The translations under genes and the position numbers were made by a program. Shown in pieces: positions 17,703 through 25,777 of a stretch of DNA of 64,000 bases. Source of the DNA: Bacteroidales bacterium (GTDB lineage Bacteria; Bacteroidota; Bacteroidia; Bacteroidales; UBA932); assembly GCA_028724885.1 (NCBI GenBank), contig JAQYTJ010000021.1:26008-90007 (forward strand), read 5' to 3'. How positions within the stretch are numbered: the stretch's first letter is position 1; every line of letters begins with the position of its first letter. The notes under the pieces are model-generated. The model was given only the letters and a program-made list of their open reading frames with translations, made no database searches and was not told the origin of the DNA.

Positions 17703-18671
17703 ATGAATATGAAAAAGTTCGGTCTCATAGGAAATCCAGTGAAAGGCTCTAAGAGTCCTCTGCTATTCAATGCCGCATATAATGGCATGATGCAGGAGGA
17801 CGGGAGCGCATATTCATACGACTTGATAGAGGAAGATGGCTTTGAGAATGCCTGGAAGCATTTTATAAATGAATATTCCGCCATAAACGTCACTGCGCCT
17901 TTCAAGGAGCCGGCTTTCGCGAAAGTCCTCTCACTTGCTGAAGAAGGGAAGGGACTGGTCTCAGGGCCGGCTGCCAAGATAGGGGCGACAAATCTCATCG
18001 TGAAGGGACAAGATGGCATCGAGGCTCACAACTCGGATTTTACTGGAATAATCGCTGCCGTCGCAGAAGCATACTATCCTGGCATCATCGAAGAATTCAT
18101 GCACGAATTCGGAGATCGTTTCTTTGTAAAGATACATCAGTTTTTCAGGCTGAACCGCGACGAGCATTTCAAGACCATCCCACAGGCCCTCATCGTGGGC
18201 TGTGGAGGAGCCGGCAGGGCAGCCGCTATTGCTACTGCTGAAATGGGCTTTGAGGCCGTCCTGATGAACCGCAGCACTGAAAAAGCCCAGGCGATCATCA
18301 ATGCGAATCCTGAATATGGATTCATGGCAGTTCCTATTGACGATTTCAAGGAAGCGGTCAAAGAATGCGAACTTATAATCTATACGCTTCCGATGGCACT
18401 TAGGCAAATCGCCGAGTTTTCGGCTGACGACTTCGTCATGGAAGGCAGCCGTAAGGTTATCCTAGAGGCAAATTACCGCAACCCGTCATTCGATGAGGAC
18501 GCTCAATTCAAGATAGCCTCAGCAGATGGCATATACATCCCCGGCACTCGCTGGCTCCTATACCAGGCCCTCACCGGTTACAGCCTGATGACAGGACTCA
18601 ATCCTGACCTTAGCGCCATGCGCTCCGCCATTTCCGGACCCGCACGAAGTTGCGACGCACAGAACGCATAG
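17703..18671 (+). CDS. aroE: Shikimate dehydrogenase
   Basis: 322 residues, longer than the usual 270-290. Substrate site NVTAPFKE at 62-69 with catalytic Lys68 and Asp112 (HNSDFTG); NADP motif GCGGAGRAA at 166-174; the C-terminal TRWLLYQA block. Two reasons for the extra length: an insertion of about 30 residues (125-158, charged and aromatic) before the nucleotide-binding domain, and a short tail. ATG 17703 or the ATG 6 bases later could be the start. It reduces 3-dehydroshikimate. It is preceded by the 165-bp repeat, which therefore forms its leader. Confidence 0.92.
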   Translation: MNMKKFGLIGNPVKGSKSPLLFNAAYNGMMQEDGSAYSYDLIEEDGFENAWKHFINEYSAINVTAPFKEPAFAKVLSLAEEGKGLVSGPAAKIGATNLIVKGQDGIEAHNSDFTGIIAAVAEAYYPGIIEEFMHEFGDRFFVKIHQFFRLNRDEHFKTIPQALIVGCGGAGRAAAIATAEMGFEAVLMNRSTEKAQAIINANPEYGFMAVPIDDFKEAVKECELIIYTLPMALRQIAEFSADDFVMEGSRKVILEANYRNPSFDEDAQFKIASADGIYIPGTRWLLYQALTGYSLMTGLNPDLSAMRSAISGPARSCDAQNA

Positions 18672-18717
18672 GATGCCGCTTCCCCATCGCAACCCATTCA
18701 TCCTGAGGGTCCCACCA

Positions 18718-18834
18718 CGTCATCCTGAACGGACCCACAACGTAATCCTGAGAGACCCCCACAACGTAATCCTAAACTTGATTCAGGATCTAGTTTCTGC
18801 AAGCCTAGATTCCGGGTCAAGCCCGGATGACAAG
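18718..18834. repeat. REP-like dispersed repeat array A
   Basis: Three to four degenerate copies of cgtcatcctgaac-like units (18718, 18741, 18764) followed by an inverted pair, gattcaggatc and then attccgggtcaagcccgga, ending in tgacaag. Similar ordering recurs at 19415 and, in part, at 48709. Confidence 0.75.
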
Positions 18835-19324
18835 AGGAAAATGAACACGATTCCCGTCACCTGCACCCTGGGCGACTCACCCCCCCCAACGAACAAGGGA
18901 GCGTGCGATTAATGATTGTAACTAGTTGATATATAGACATTCTGCGATAAGCCCCTCACGTTCGGTCATTATCTCAATAGAGCGTGAGATGGCCCCCCGT
19001 AACTTGTTGGCGTTCAATTTCCCCTATTATGATACCTCACGCTCATCAAACTTAGGTTGCTTCTTTTGAAGTCCCAGAGGATGGGGATAGGGGCTGAACT
19101 GGAAGTGGTGCTAATTGTGGACTATGACCGTAATTCAAAGTCTTATACGATGGCCTGCCCCATATCCCGATTACGAATAATACTCAAGACATCACATAGG
19201 GCAAGACCTCCGAAAGCCGTTTCATTGCCCAACTCCGTGTTTGAGGGAGAGCTGGGGATTGAGACCGTACAGAAGGCGTTTTGCAAGCTATTGAGTATTA
19301 AATAATTAATAAGCGATTATAGTA

Positions 19325-19542
19325 CAGTCCCCCTTTTCGTCATGCAGACCACACGCATGCCTTTCGTAGCTTATTGATTGTTTATAGGCATTTCTACAAT
19401 GCTCGCACAGTCCCCGTCATCCTGCACGGTACGCCCCAGTCATCGTGAACGACACCCCCAGTCATCCTGAACTTGTTTCAGGATCTGCTGCCCACAAGAA
19501 TACTTGTGAGCCTTGATTCCGGGTCAAGCACGGAATGACAAG
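19325..19542. repeat. Dispersed repeat block B, shared with 48620-48790
   Basis: From cccttttcgtcatg at 19331 to ttcaggatct near 19486 this block aligns by eye with 48624-48757 at roughly three quarters identity. It ends with an inverted pair ggattccgggtcaagcacggaatgacaag like that of array A. Confidence 0.75.
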
Positions 19543-19611
19543 GTGGAATAAGCGCAGCTTTCCACTTCACTATAAATTTTTCTTGTTGCGGAATAAAATA
19601 ATGTTAGTCAC

Positions 19612-19626
19612 TTTTACGCAGTAAAA
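19612..19626. promoter_or_regulatory. Inverted repeat upstream of the HxlR regulator, candidate operator
   Basis: ttttac-gca-gtaaaa, perfect 6-3-6 symmetry, 23 bases before the HxlR ATG. HxlR-type regulators bind short AT-rich dyads and often regulate themselves, so an autoregulatory site is plausible. Confidence 0.4.
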
Positions 19627-19649
19627 TAAACATATAAAAAGATATAATC

Positions 19650-20024
19650 ATGAATAGGAAAGAGATCATAGACATGTCCGATCCGGACTGTCCCGGTCGC
19701 AATGTGCTGGCTAGAATCTGCGATAAGTGGTCCGTGCTCATCGTGCTGGTTCTGAAAGATGCCGAGGTGATGAGGTTCAACGAAATACAAAAAAGCATCC
19801 CTGACATATCTCAAAAGATGCTCACCGTGACTCTCCGGACTCTTGAAGAAGACGGCTTCGTGAAAAGGAAAATTTATGCCGCGGTTCCTCCCAAGGTGGA
19901 ATATTCATTGACGGAAAGGGCGCAATCGCTGCTCCCACTCATCGACAGCCTTGTTGGCTGGGCAAAAGAAAAGATGGATTCCATAATCAAAGACCGCAAA
20001 GCCAGCGTCCGCTGTCACCAATAG
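19650..20024 (+). CDS. HxlR-family winged-helix transcriptional regulator
   Basis: 124 residues, typical. A single Cys14 in DPDCPGR sits at the position of the redox-sensing cysteine of YodB/HypR-type members. The winged helix follows (LARICDKWSVLIVLVLKDA, then SQKMLTVTLRTLEEDG as recognition helix and wing). Family knowledge: these proteins control oxidoreductase genes in response to electrophile or disulfide stress. The next gene, in the same direction, is a flavodoxin, the likely target. A dyad lies just upstream of each gene. Confidence 0.9.
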   Translation: MNRKEIIDMSDPDCPGRNVLARICDKWSVLIVLVLKDAEVMRFNEIQKSIPDISQKMLTVTLRTLEEDGFVKRKIYAAVPPKVEYSLTERAQSLLPLIDSLVGWAKEKMDSIIKDRKASVRCHQ

Positions 20025-20056
20025 ACTGCTTCGAACGTTTACAAAATCTTACTGAA

Positions 20057-20101
20057 ATAATGGGCCACGCAGTACACTAATAATGAGCCACGCAGTACAC
20101 T
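20057..20101. repeat. 22-bp direct repeat, two copies 23 bp apart
   Basis: ataatgggccacgcagtacact (20057-20078) and ataatgagccacgcagtacact (20080-20101) differ at one base. The 23-bp spacing is close to two helical turns, so two protein molecules could bind on one face. It lies between the HxlR gene and flavodoxin. Confidence 0.7.
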
Positions 20102-20188
20102 GAATTCAGGTTGGCAGCTACAACCATATCTGCCCCCAACTCTACGGAGTCATCATTATTCGGTATTGACAATTAGGTGAGGTATAGG

Positions 20189-20204
20189 TAACTTTAAAAA
20201 GTTA
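20189..20204. promoter_or_regulatory. Inverted repeat upstream of flavodoxin, candidate HxlR operator
   Basis: taacttt-aa-aaagtta, perfect 7-2-7 symmetry, 47 bases before the flavodoxin ATG, in the expected core-promoter zone. Confidence 0.45.
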
Positions 20205-20251
20205 AAATTTGCCAACCATATTTACGGTTGCGACATAAAAGAAATATTAAT

Positions 20252-20755
20252 ATGAGCAAGATTGCTATTATTTATGGATCAACGACCGGCTATTGCGAAA
20301 CGGTCGCAGGAAAAATTCAGGAGAACATTGGAAAGGGAAATGCTGACATCGTAAACGTTACCGGCCTGAAAGAATCAGTCCTAAAAGATCACGACGTACT
20401 GCTCCTTGGGACCTCGACGTGGGGAGCCGGAGACGTACAAGACGACTGGTTCAGAGGGATTGAACTGCTTAATAGCACAGACCTGTCCGGCAAGACGGTC
20501 GCCATTTTCGGCTGCGGTGACAGTGCATCCTACGGGGACACCTTCTGCGGGGGCATGAAAGCACTTTACGACTCCGTAAAAGACAAAGGGTGCAAGCTCA
20601 TCGGAAGCGTTCCTGCCGAAGGCTACTCTTTTTCATCATCGGATGCCGTCGTAGATGGCAGATTCGTAGGACTGCCTCTGGATGAAATCAATGAAGAAGA
20701 CAAAACTCAAGAGCGCATAGACGCATGGGTGAAAGATCTTAAAAATAATCTCTGA
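20252..20755 (+). CDS. fldA: Flavodoxin, long chain
   Basis: 167 residues from the ATG at 20252; an in-frame ATG 24 bases upstream lies in the leader and would add a non-conserved basic head. FMN phosphate loop GSTTGYCET at 9-17, TSTWGAGDVQDDW isoalloxazine loop, and GCGDSASYGDTFCGG, which with the 20-residue insert marks a long-chain flavodoxin. It is a small electron carrier replacing ferredoxin. It lies downstream of an HxlR regulator and a dyad, suggesting stress-controlled expression. Confidence 0.95.
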   Translation: MSKIAIIYGSTTGYCETVAGKIQENIGKGNADIVNVTGLKESVLKDHDVLLLGTSTWGAGDVQDDWFRGIELLNSTDLSGKTVAIFGCGDSASYGDTFCGGMKALYDSVKDKGCKLIGSVPAEGYSFSSSDAVVDGRFVGLPLDEINEEDKTQERIDAWVKDLKNNL

Positions 20756-20832
20756 CATATTCATTTACTTCGCTCTAAGAGGCTGACAGGGAACTTTTGT
20801 TATTCTCGTCCTGCTTTCACGCCATTCCTCAC

Positions 20833-21450
20833 GTGAAAAATATTCTCAATAAGCAGGAAGGTCTTCTTGGCCAGATAATCACCACGATGATGGGCAAGGG
20901 ACAGGCAAGACTCTCAGCCTGGGGCTTCGGCTACATTAATGCTGACAGAGCTTAAAGCATTCTGGACATAGGCCGCGGAGGAGGGGCAAACGTCGCTTCC
21001 TGGCTCAGGCGCTGTCCGCAAGCCGAAGTCTGAGGAATCGATTTCTCACAGGTATGCGGCAGCAAGGCTCGACGAGTAAACCGTTCCGAAATCGAGAGCC
21101 GCCGATGCGAAATAGCGCATGGAGATGTCTCAAGGCTGCCCTTCGAAAACTGTAGGTTCGACTGTGCCTCCGCATTCGAGACTATATATTTCTGGCCAGG
21201 CCTTGAAAAGTGCTTCGCCAAGGTCAGGAGGGTGCTAAAAAAATAGTGGCAGTCTCTTAATTTGCAACGAAAGCGACGGAACCGGGAAGCTGGCAGAAAA
21301 GATGTCGGATAGAATCCACGGTATGCGGCTTTAACGAGAAGCGGACATAGCTGATGCGCTTAGAGCGACCTGATTCTCATAAATCCGTTTCTTCCGAAAT
21401 GAGGAGAAAGCATGGCTCTGCGTAATTTCAAAGGCTATAGCGTCGGATGC
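20833..21450 (+). pseudogene. Decayed class I SAM-dependent methyltransferase gene
   Basis: Translation from GTG 20833 shows LDIGRGGGANVASWL (motif I, one change from GCGGG), then GIDFSQV, GDVSRLPFEN, AFETIYFWPGL and VRRVLK in one frame. That frame is broken by TAA at 20953, TGA at 21031 and TAG at 21244. After the last stop the match continues in another frame (LICNESDGTGKLAEKMSD) with further stops, to about KAWLCVISK. So the gene was a small methyltransferase and now has at least three stops and a frameshift. It follows the flavodoxin gene in the same direction. Confidence 0.85.
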
Positions 21451-21793
21451 CATTATCATTTCTGGAAACAAGCCGACGAGCCTCTGACCAATAGCGCAGA
21501 GTCAACGGATGCCTCTCTAATGCCGCAGCTTTGGCAACCGCCTGCCGCATTCTTCTGATTCGGTTAGAGATTTATCGAAAATTAAGATAAATTTGCCAAG
21601 AACCTGCTGAACCATCGCTTAATGATGCCAAAACTGGTGAGCGTCGGCTTTTCCACAATCGTCAGCTACCCAATAACCTGCGTCATCTTCAAAAGTTACT
21701 TTGCTGGATTCGCACAGTAGGCCTTAAAAGTTAAGACAAACGAAATAGGTCAAAGTAGCTTGGGGGCAGTCTATTTAATAGCATGATTTTTAT
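21451..21793. other. Non-coding strip with a possible membrane-protein remnant
   Basis: About 340 bases after the methyltransferase pseudogene. Most is unassignable. From 21591 to 21719 one plus-strand frame reads about 40 uninterrupted codons resembling the end of a small membrane protein (NHRLMMPKLVSVGFSTIVS, then a hydrophobic stretch and a stop). No start codon context is visible, so this may be a second decayed gene. It ends at the promoter at 21794. Confidence 0.35.
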
Positions 21794-21801
21794 TATATTT
21801 G
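21794..21801 (+). promoter_or_regulatory. -7 box TAnnTTTG for the carboxyltransferase gene
   Basis: TATATTTG, exact match, 20 bases before the ATG at 21822. Confidence 0.6.
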
Positions 21802-21821
21802 TCAAAATTTATTAAAGAATT

Positions 21822-23642
21822 ATGGCAAAAGAAATAAAGTTTTCCCTTGTGTACAGGGATATGTGGCAATCCTCCGGGAAATATGTTCCAAGAGTGGATC
21901 AGCTAGTGAGAGTAGCGCCAGCAATCATAGACATGGGCTGTTTTGACCGCGTGGAAACTAACGGCGGCGCTTTCGAGCAAGTGAACCTGCTTTTCGGAGA
22001 AAATCCTAATGTGGCGGTCCGCAAATGGACGGCGCCTTTCCACAAAGCGGGCATTCAGACCCACATGCTGGAAAGGGGTCTGAACGCACTCAGAATGAAT
22101 CCAGTGCCAGCCGACGTAAGAGAACTGATGTTCAAGGTAAAGAAGAAGCAAGGAACGGACATCGCTCGTTCCTTCTGCGGCCTCAACGATCACAGAAACC
22201 TCAAACGTTCGGTCGAATTCGCCAAGAAGGGTGGAATGATATCTCAGGCTGCGCTCTCGATTACTAATTCACCGGTTCACACGGTTGAATACTATATGGG
22301 AGTCGTAGACAAGGTCGTGGAATATGGTGCCGATGAAATCTGCCTCAAAGACATGGCAGGAGTGGGCCGCCCGACCTTCCTCGGACAGCTGGTACACGAC
22401 ATAAAGAAGAAATACCCTAACATTCTGGTTCAGTACCATGGCCACACAGGACCAGGATTCTCTCCTGCCTCTATGCTGGAAGTAGCCCGTGCAGGAGCAG
22501 ACTACCTGGATGTCGCAGTGGAGCCTCTCGCATGGGGCAAGGTTCACCCAGACGTGATAACAATCCATGAGATGATGAAGGCCGACGGCTTCCTAGTGAA
22601 AGACATCAACATGGATGCCTACATGGAAGTACGAAGGCTAACTCAGGAGTTCATCGACGATTTCCTAGGCTATTGGATTAATCCATCAAACAAAGTCATG
22701 AGTTCCTTATTGGTAGGCTGCGGCTTGCCTGGCGGAATGATGGGCTCGATGATGTCCGACCTGAAAGGATTCCAAGGTGCTATCAATGCCGCTGAAAGGG
22801 CCCATGGCCGTCCTGAAATCAGTCTTGACACGCTTATGGTAAAGCTGTTCGACGAGGTTCAGTACGTATGGCCTAAGCTTGGCTATCCGCCACTCGTAAC
22901 GCCATTCAGCCAGTATGTCAAGAACACGGCGCTGATGAATCTGCTCGGCTCCCTCAACGGCAAGCCTAGATGGTCTACCATTGATAAAGATACATGGGCG
23001 ATGATACTTGGCAAGTGCGGCAAGCTGCCTGGGCCTCTGGCTCCGGAGATAATCGAACTGGCAAAACAGAAAGGACTGGAATTCTACGAAGGAGATCCTC
23101 AGGACATGTACCCTGACGAGCTGCCGAAGTTCCGCCAGATGATGAAGGAAGAGGGCTGGGATGAAGGTCAGGATGAGGAGGAACTCTTCGAGTTCGCCAT
23201 GCACGAGAACCAGTATCGCGACTATAAGAATGGCAAGGCTAAAGAGCGTTTCAACGCCGAGCTGGCAGACCTGAAGGCAAAAGCACACGCTCCTATCAAG
23301 ATTGAACGTCCTGTAATAGAAATGCCGAAATTCGATGTCGATGAATATGCCAAACGCTATCCTCACGCCATTCCAGTACAAGCTCCGGCGAAAGGGCAGC
23401 TTCTGTGGCAGGTAGACGTGAATGACGATTCCGCCGCCCCAATCGCCGGCACTGAGGTGAAAGCCGGAATGGGCATGGGCTTCGTCCAAACATATTACGG
23501 AATGGAAGAACTCATTCCCGCTGTGGATGGTCGCGTGGTTGCTACCCTCGGCAAGCAAGGCAACAAAGTGGAGAAAGGCGAGATCGTAGCCTTTATTGAA
23601 GGCGCGGCTGACTCAGCTGCGTCTGCGCATGAAACGGAATAG
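21822..23642 (+). CDS. Pyruvate carboxylase subunit B / oxaloacetate decarboxylase alpha-like carboxyltransferase without a biotinyl lysine
   Basis: 606 residues. The carboxyltransferase TIM barrel is intact: RDMWQSSG near 12-19, FCGLND, ICLKDMAG with the carboxylated Lys176, and metal ligands His206 and His208 (YHGHTGPG). The C-terminal 70 residues fold-match a biotin carrier domain (VDGRVVATLGKQGNKVEKGE), but where EAMKM is expected the protein has TYYGM: the biotin lysine is Gly560. Such enzymes move CO2 between biotin and pyruvate/oxaloacetate, so a separate carrier subunit or a changed reaction must be assumed. No carboxylase or membrane beta subunit lies nearby. It has its own promoter at 21794. 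Confidence 0.85.
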   Translation: MAKEIKFSLVYRDMWQSSGKYVPRVDQLVRVAPAIIDMGCFDRVETNGGAFEQVNLLFGENPNVAVRKWTAPFHKAGIQTHMLERGLNALRMNPVPADVRELMFKVKKKQGTDIARSFCGLNDHRNLKRSVEFAKKGGMISQAALSITNSPVHTVEYYMGVVDKVVEYGADEICLKDMAGVGRPTFLGQLVHDIKKKYPNILVQYHGHTGPGFSPASMLEVARAGADYLDVAVEPLAWGKVHPDVITIHEMMKADGFLVKDINMDAYMEVRRLTQEFIDDFLGYWINPSNKVMSSLLVGCGLPGGMMGSMMSDLKGFQGAINAAERAHGRPEISLDTLMVKLFDEVQYVWPKLGYPPLVTPFSQYVKNTALMNLLGSLNGKPRWSTIDKDTWAMILGKCGKLPGPLAPEIIELAKQKGLEFYEGDPQDMYPDELPKFRQMMKEEGWDEGQDEEELFEFAMHENQYRDYKNGKAKERFNAELADLKAKAHAPIKIERPVIEMPKFDVDEYAKRYPHAIPVQAPAKGQLLWQVDVNDDSAAPIAGTEVKAGMGMGFVQTYYGMEELIPAVDGRVVATLGKQGNKVEKGEIVAFIEGAADSAASAHETE

Positions 23643-23647
23643 CCTCG

Positions 23648-24241
23648 ATGCAAATCGAGCAGCATCCTTTTGAGCCATTTCTCCCCAGCAACGCCAAAGT
23701 GCTGATGCTGGGGAGTTTCCCACCTCAGGAAAAGAGGTGGAGCATAAGATTCTATTACCCGAATTTCATAAATGACATGTGGAGAATCCTTGGCCTGGCG
23801 TTCTTCGGGGATAAAGATCGGTTCGTAGATGCTAAAGCAAGGAAGTTCAGGCTGGATGACATAATCAAATTCTGTTCAGCCAAAGGAATCGCCTTATACG
23901 ACACCGCAACGGCAATCAGAAGGCTGAAAGACAATGCTTCGGACAAGTTTCTGGAAGTCGTGGAGCCGACGGATGTGCCTGCGCTGCTTGGGCATATTCC
24001 CGAATGCAAGGCCATTGCCGTGACCGGGGAGAAGGCCGCAGCTACGCTTTGCGCCACATTCGGCGCTGCGCAGCCAAGGACTGGGGAATATTCAGGATTC
24101 ACGTTCAAAGGACACGCCTTGCGTCTCTATCGCCTGCCATCATCGTCAAGGGCATACCCACTTCCTCTCCAGCAAAAAGCGACTGTCTATAAGAACATGT
24201 TTCAAGAATTGGGAATGACAGATTCTTCCGTCAGTTATTAA
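23648..24241 (+). CDS. Uracil/mismatch-DNA-glycosylase-superfamily protein
   Basis: 197 residues. An N-terminal LMLGSFPPQEKRWSIRFYY motif followed by YPNFINDMWRILG, and the late LPSSSRAY, fit the uracil-DNA glycosylase fold (PF03167 group, Mug-like branch). GSFPP takes the place of the catalytic water-activating loop. It presumably removes a damaged base (uracil, ethenocytosine or similar); the substrate is not predictable. It starts 5 bases after the carboxyltransferase stop, so it is probably cotranscribed. Confidence 0.78.
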   Translation: MQIEQHPFEPFLPSNAKVLMLGSFPPQEKRWSIRFYYPNFINDMWRILGLAFFGDKDRFVDAKARKFRLDDIIKFCSAKGIALYDTATAIRRLKDNASDKFLEVVEPTDVPALLGHIPECKAIAVTGEKAAATLCATFGAAQPRTGEYSGFTFKGHALRLYRLPSSSRAYPLPLQQKATVYKNMFQELGMTDSSVSY

Positions 24242-24270
24242 TTTGAAAAAGGGAATTATGGGGAAAAAGT

Positions 24271-24278
24271 TATTTTTG
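24271..24278 (+). promoter_or_regulatory. -7 box TAnnTTTG for the HAD phosphatase gene
   Basis: TATTTTTG, exact match, only 10 bases before the ATG at 24289; a very short or absent leader is implied. Confidence 0.55.
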
Positions 24279-24288
24279 TCATCCAGTT

Positions 24289-25182
24289 ATGAATATGAAA
24301 GCTAATTATAACGCTAAGATCACAAAAGAGCAAAGCGAAAAGCTAAAAAAAGTCAAGCATCTGGCCTTGGACATGGATGGCACAATCTATATGGAGAATG
24401 ACATCTTCCCGTTTACTTTGGAAGTGCTGGACGCTTTGAGATCGAATGGGATAGGATATTCTTTTCTTACCAACAATCCCACGAAATCAGTAGAAGATTA
24501 CCTGTCCAAATTACATCGGATGGGGATAAAAGCCGATGCCGGGAACATGTATTCCACCCCCATCGCGACGATAGATTATATTCACAAGCATTATCCGAAA
24601 GTTCGTAAACTATTCATGCTGGGCACCCCTAGCATGCAGGAAGAGTTCATTGATGCTGGTTTCGAAGCCTGCGCCGACGATTCTAACGACGTCCCAGACA
24701 TGCTTGTGGTAGCATTCGATACGACTTTAACATATTCCCGTCTTTGCAGGGCAACTTGGTGGGCTAGCCAAGGGATTCCATACATTGCGACGAACCCCGA
24801 TTTCGTCTGTCCGACCGATGCCAAGACTATTCTAGTCGACTGCGGCTCGCTGCAGAAATGCATCGAAGCAGCATGTGGGCGAAAGCCGGACAAAGTCATG
24901 GGCAAGCCAGACCCGTCAATGCTGGATGGGATAATGGATCGCAATGGCCTGAAAGCAGATGAAATCGCTATGGTGGGAGACAGGATTTACACCGACATCG
25001 CCATGGGACACAATGCTGGCGCGGTGAGCTTACTGGTGCTCTCTGGAGAAACGACGTTGGAGACAGCCTTGGAAGTCGCGCAGGAAGCCAAGACAAATCC
25101 TCACCCGAAGCATTGGCCTGCGGATCTCATCGTCAGGGACATCAAGGAGCTGGCAGACCTCTTACTTGAAGCTAAAAAATGA
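24289..25182 (+). CDS. HAD-superfamily hydrolase, NagD/phosphoglycolate-phosphatase type
   Basis: 297 residues. Motif I DMDGT at 28-32 with nucleophile Asp28, motif II TNN, a large C2-type cap between, and motif III/IV KPDPSMLDGI and MVGDRIYTDIAMGHNAGA. NagD-like enzymes dephosphorylate small sugar or nucleotide phosphates; the substrate is unknown. The stop overlaps the next start by 4 bases. ATG 24289 or the ATG 6 bases later could be used. Confidence 0.9.
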   Translation: MNMKANYNAKITKEQSEKLKKVKHLALDMDGTIYMENDIFPFTLEVLDALRSNGIGYSFLTNNPTKSVEDYLSKLHRMGIKADAGNMYSTPIATIDYIHKHYPKVRKLFMLGTPSMQEEFIDAGFEACADDSNDVPDMLVVAFDTTLTYSRLCRATWWASQGIPYIATNPDFVCPTDAKTILVDCGSLQKCIEAACGRKPDKVMGKPDPSMLDGIMDRNGLKADEIAMVGDRIYTDIAMGHNAGAVSLLVLSGETTLETALEVAQEAKTNPHPKHWPADLIVRDIKELADLLLEAKK

Positions 25183-25754
25183 AAATACTGTTCATTCACG
25201 GCCTGGCATCATCAGGCGCCTACAAAATGGCTGCCTCTTTAAGAATATTGCTTAAAGACAGCTATGTAATAGCTCCCGACGTGCCAATCAGGCTGCCGGA
25301 TGCCATGGATCTGCTAGAAGGAATTTGCCGGCGAGAAAACCCGGACATAACGATCGGTCTCTCATGGGGCGGATTCCTGGCGCAGAAGCTAAGAGAACGG
25401 CGCAAGATGCTCATCAATCCTGACCTGCATATTTCCAGAATCCTGAAGACGAAAATCGGGGAACAGAGGTATCTCTCGCCGAGGAAGAACGGCGAAACGA
25501 CCTTCATAATAAGCGAAGAAATCTGCAATGAATATGTCGAAGCAGAGAAAGCCCAATATGAGGGACTGACACCAAGTGAAATTGGAATGACGACAGGAAT
25601 GTTCGCCCAAAACGACGAGCTTGTGCATTGCGGGTCAGAATTTGAGCAGCATTACCTGGGGCAGGCGCATTATTACCCAGGCTGCCACCTTCCTAACTAC
25701 CCAGAAATAAAGAAATATATCCTCCCTATCTTGATGAAAGAGATGGAGAGATAA
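25179..25754 (+). CDS. YqiA-like small alpha/beta-hydrolase
   Basis: 191 residues. FIHGLASS oxyanion region at 5-12, nucleophile elbow GLSWGG with Ser62, FAQNDELV supplying the acid, and a late GCHLPNY supplying His. The size and pattern resemble the YqiA/UPF0227 esterase family. It acts on an unknown ester or thioester. A 4-base overlap with the HAD gene indicates cotranslation. Confidence 0.82.
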   Translation: MKILFIHGLASSGAYKMAASLRILLKDSYVIAPDVPIRLPDAMDLLEGICRRENPDITIGLSWGGFLAQKLRERRKMLINPDLHISRILKTKIGEQRYLSPRKNGETTFIISEEICNEYVEAEKAQYEGLTPSEIGMTTGMFAQNDELVHCGSEFEQHYLGQAHYYPGCHLPNYPEIKKYILPILMKEMER

Positions 25755-25777
25755 CTGAATATTTTAATATTAAGAGC

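Larger units (their letters stand above)
18672..19649. other. Gene-poor strip with dispersed repeats
   Basis: 978 bases between aroE and the HxlR gene. Short open frames (for example an 82-codon one at 19057-19305) have no recognisable domain and no start signal. The strip holds two arrays of GTCATCCTGAAC-type units (18718-18834 and 19415-19542), a block shared with 48620 onward, and an inverted pair ctcacg...cgtgag near 18955-18989. I see no tRNA or known ncRNA. Confidence 0.6.

Noticed and set aside
19057..19305. 82-codon open frame as a real gene
   Set aside because: No recognisable domain, no promoter or start context, and it lies within a repeat-rich strip.
22707..23558. 283-codon open frame on the minus strand
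   Set aside because: Antisense to the carboxyltransferase gene; His/Cys-rich translation without domain logic.
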